From the NCBI GenBank assembly GCA_017455085.1, contig JAFTBT010000149.1, positions 1 to 5,351 on the forward strand: a stretch of DNA of 5,351 nt, in the 5' to 3' direction. This DNA is from Synergistaceae bacterium. Its GTDB lineage: Bacteria; Synergistota; Synergistia; Synergistales; Aminobacteriaceae. Below the pieces are notes generated by a model that made no database searches, had not been told where the DNA came from, and saw only the letters and a list, made by a program, of their open reading frames with translations. Position numbers and translations under genes: made by a program. Below are positions 5,281 through 5,351 of this stretch, piece by piece. The first letter of the stretch is position 1; every line of letters starts with the position of its first letter.

Positions 5281-5351
5281 GAATCGCAGTGCTAGTGTCT
5301 GGAGGCGGTACGAACCTTCAGGCGTTAATCAATGCCAAGAACAACGGGATA
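5274..5351 (+). CDS. purN: Phosphoribosylglycinamide formyltransferase PurN, N-terminal part only
   Basis: Only 26 codons are in the window; the gene continues past the right edge. The start is GTG, overlapping the purM stop by 7 bases. The N-terminus LRIAVLVSGGGTNLQALI (residues 2-19) is the standard opening of PurN: the first beta-strand and the SGxGxNLQALI loop, which in the family binds the phosphate of GAR. PurN transfers formyl from 10-formyl-tetrahydrofolate to GAR (step 3). The purM-purN order is common in bacterial purine operons and supports the call. Confidence 0.93.
   Translation, partial: MLRIAVLVSGGGTNLQALINAKNNGI

Overview
The window is a compact stretch of bacterial chromosome with balanced base composition (roughly half G+C by eye) and almost no non-coding DNA. 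Two divergent gene blocks face away from a short intergenic region near 2911-3039. No RNA gene, insertion sequence, phage gene or CRISPR array is visible, and no gap between genes exceeds about 130 bases.

The left block is on the minus strand, listed in its direction of transcription. First is a single-pass membrane protein (ends at 1252) with a nine-copy, 13-residue tandem repeat in its N-terminal half and TPR-like helical repeats after the membrane segment. Next, 5 bases downstream, is a LUD-domain protein of the LutC/YkgG type (590-1246). A rho-independent terminator follows at 542-574. The last gene is the first 173 codons of an asparaginase-fold protein, cut by the left edge of the window. 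All four canonical catalytic positions of asparaginase appear to be substituted in it, so it looks like a pseudoenzyme.

The right block is on the plus strand and runs fliW - csrA - purE - purM - purN, the last cut by the right edge. It starts just after an extended -10 promoter (TGCTATAAT, 2996-3004). fliW and csrA abut, and the other three junctions overlap by 4, 29 and 7 bases, so the five genes are very probably one translationally coupled transcript. FliW and CsrA form the known partner switch linking flagellin level to post-transcriptional control (FliW sequesters CsrA). PurN, PurM and PurE carry out steps 3, 5 and 6 of de novo purine synthesis. Co-transcription of a motility and translation switch with IMP synthesis is the most notable contextual point on this side.

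Organism: the FliW/CsrA pair with a B. subtilis-like CsrA (Asn55 retained), a class I PurE and strong AGGAGG-type ribosome binding sites point to a flagellated or formerly flagellated bacterium outside the gamma-proteobacteria. From memory of gene content and protein style I lean to an anaerobe of the Synergistota or a neighbouring clostridia-like lineage. This is an inference and was not tested by any search.
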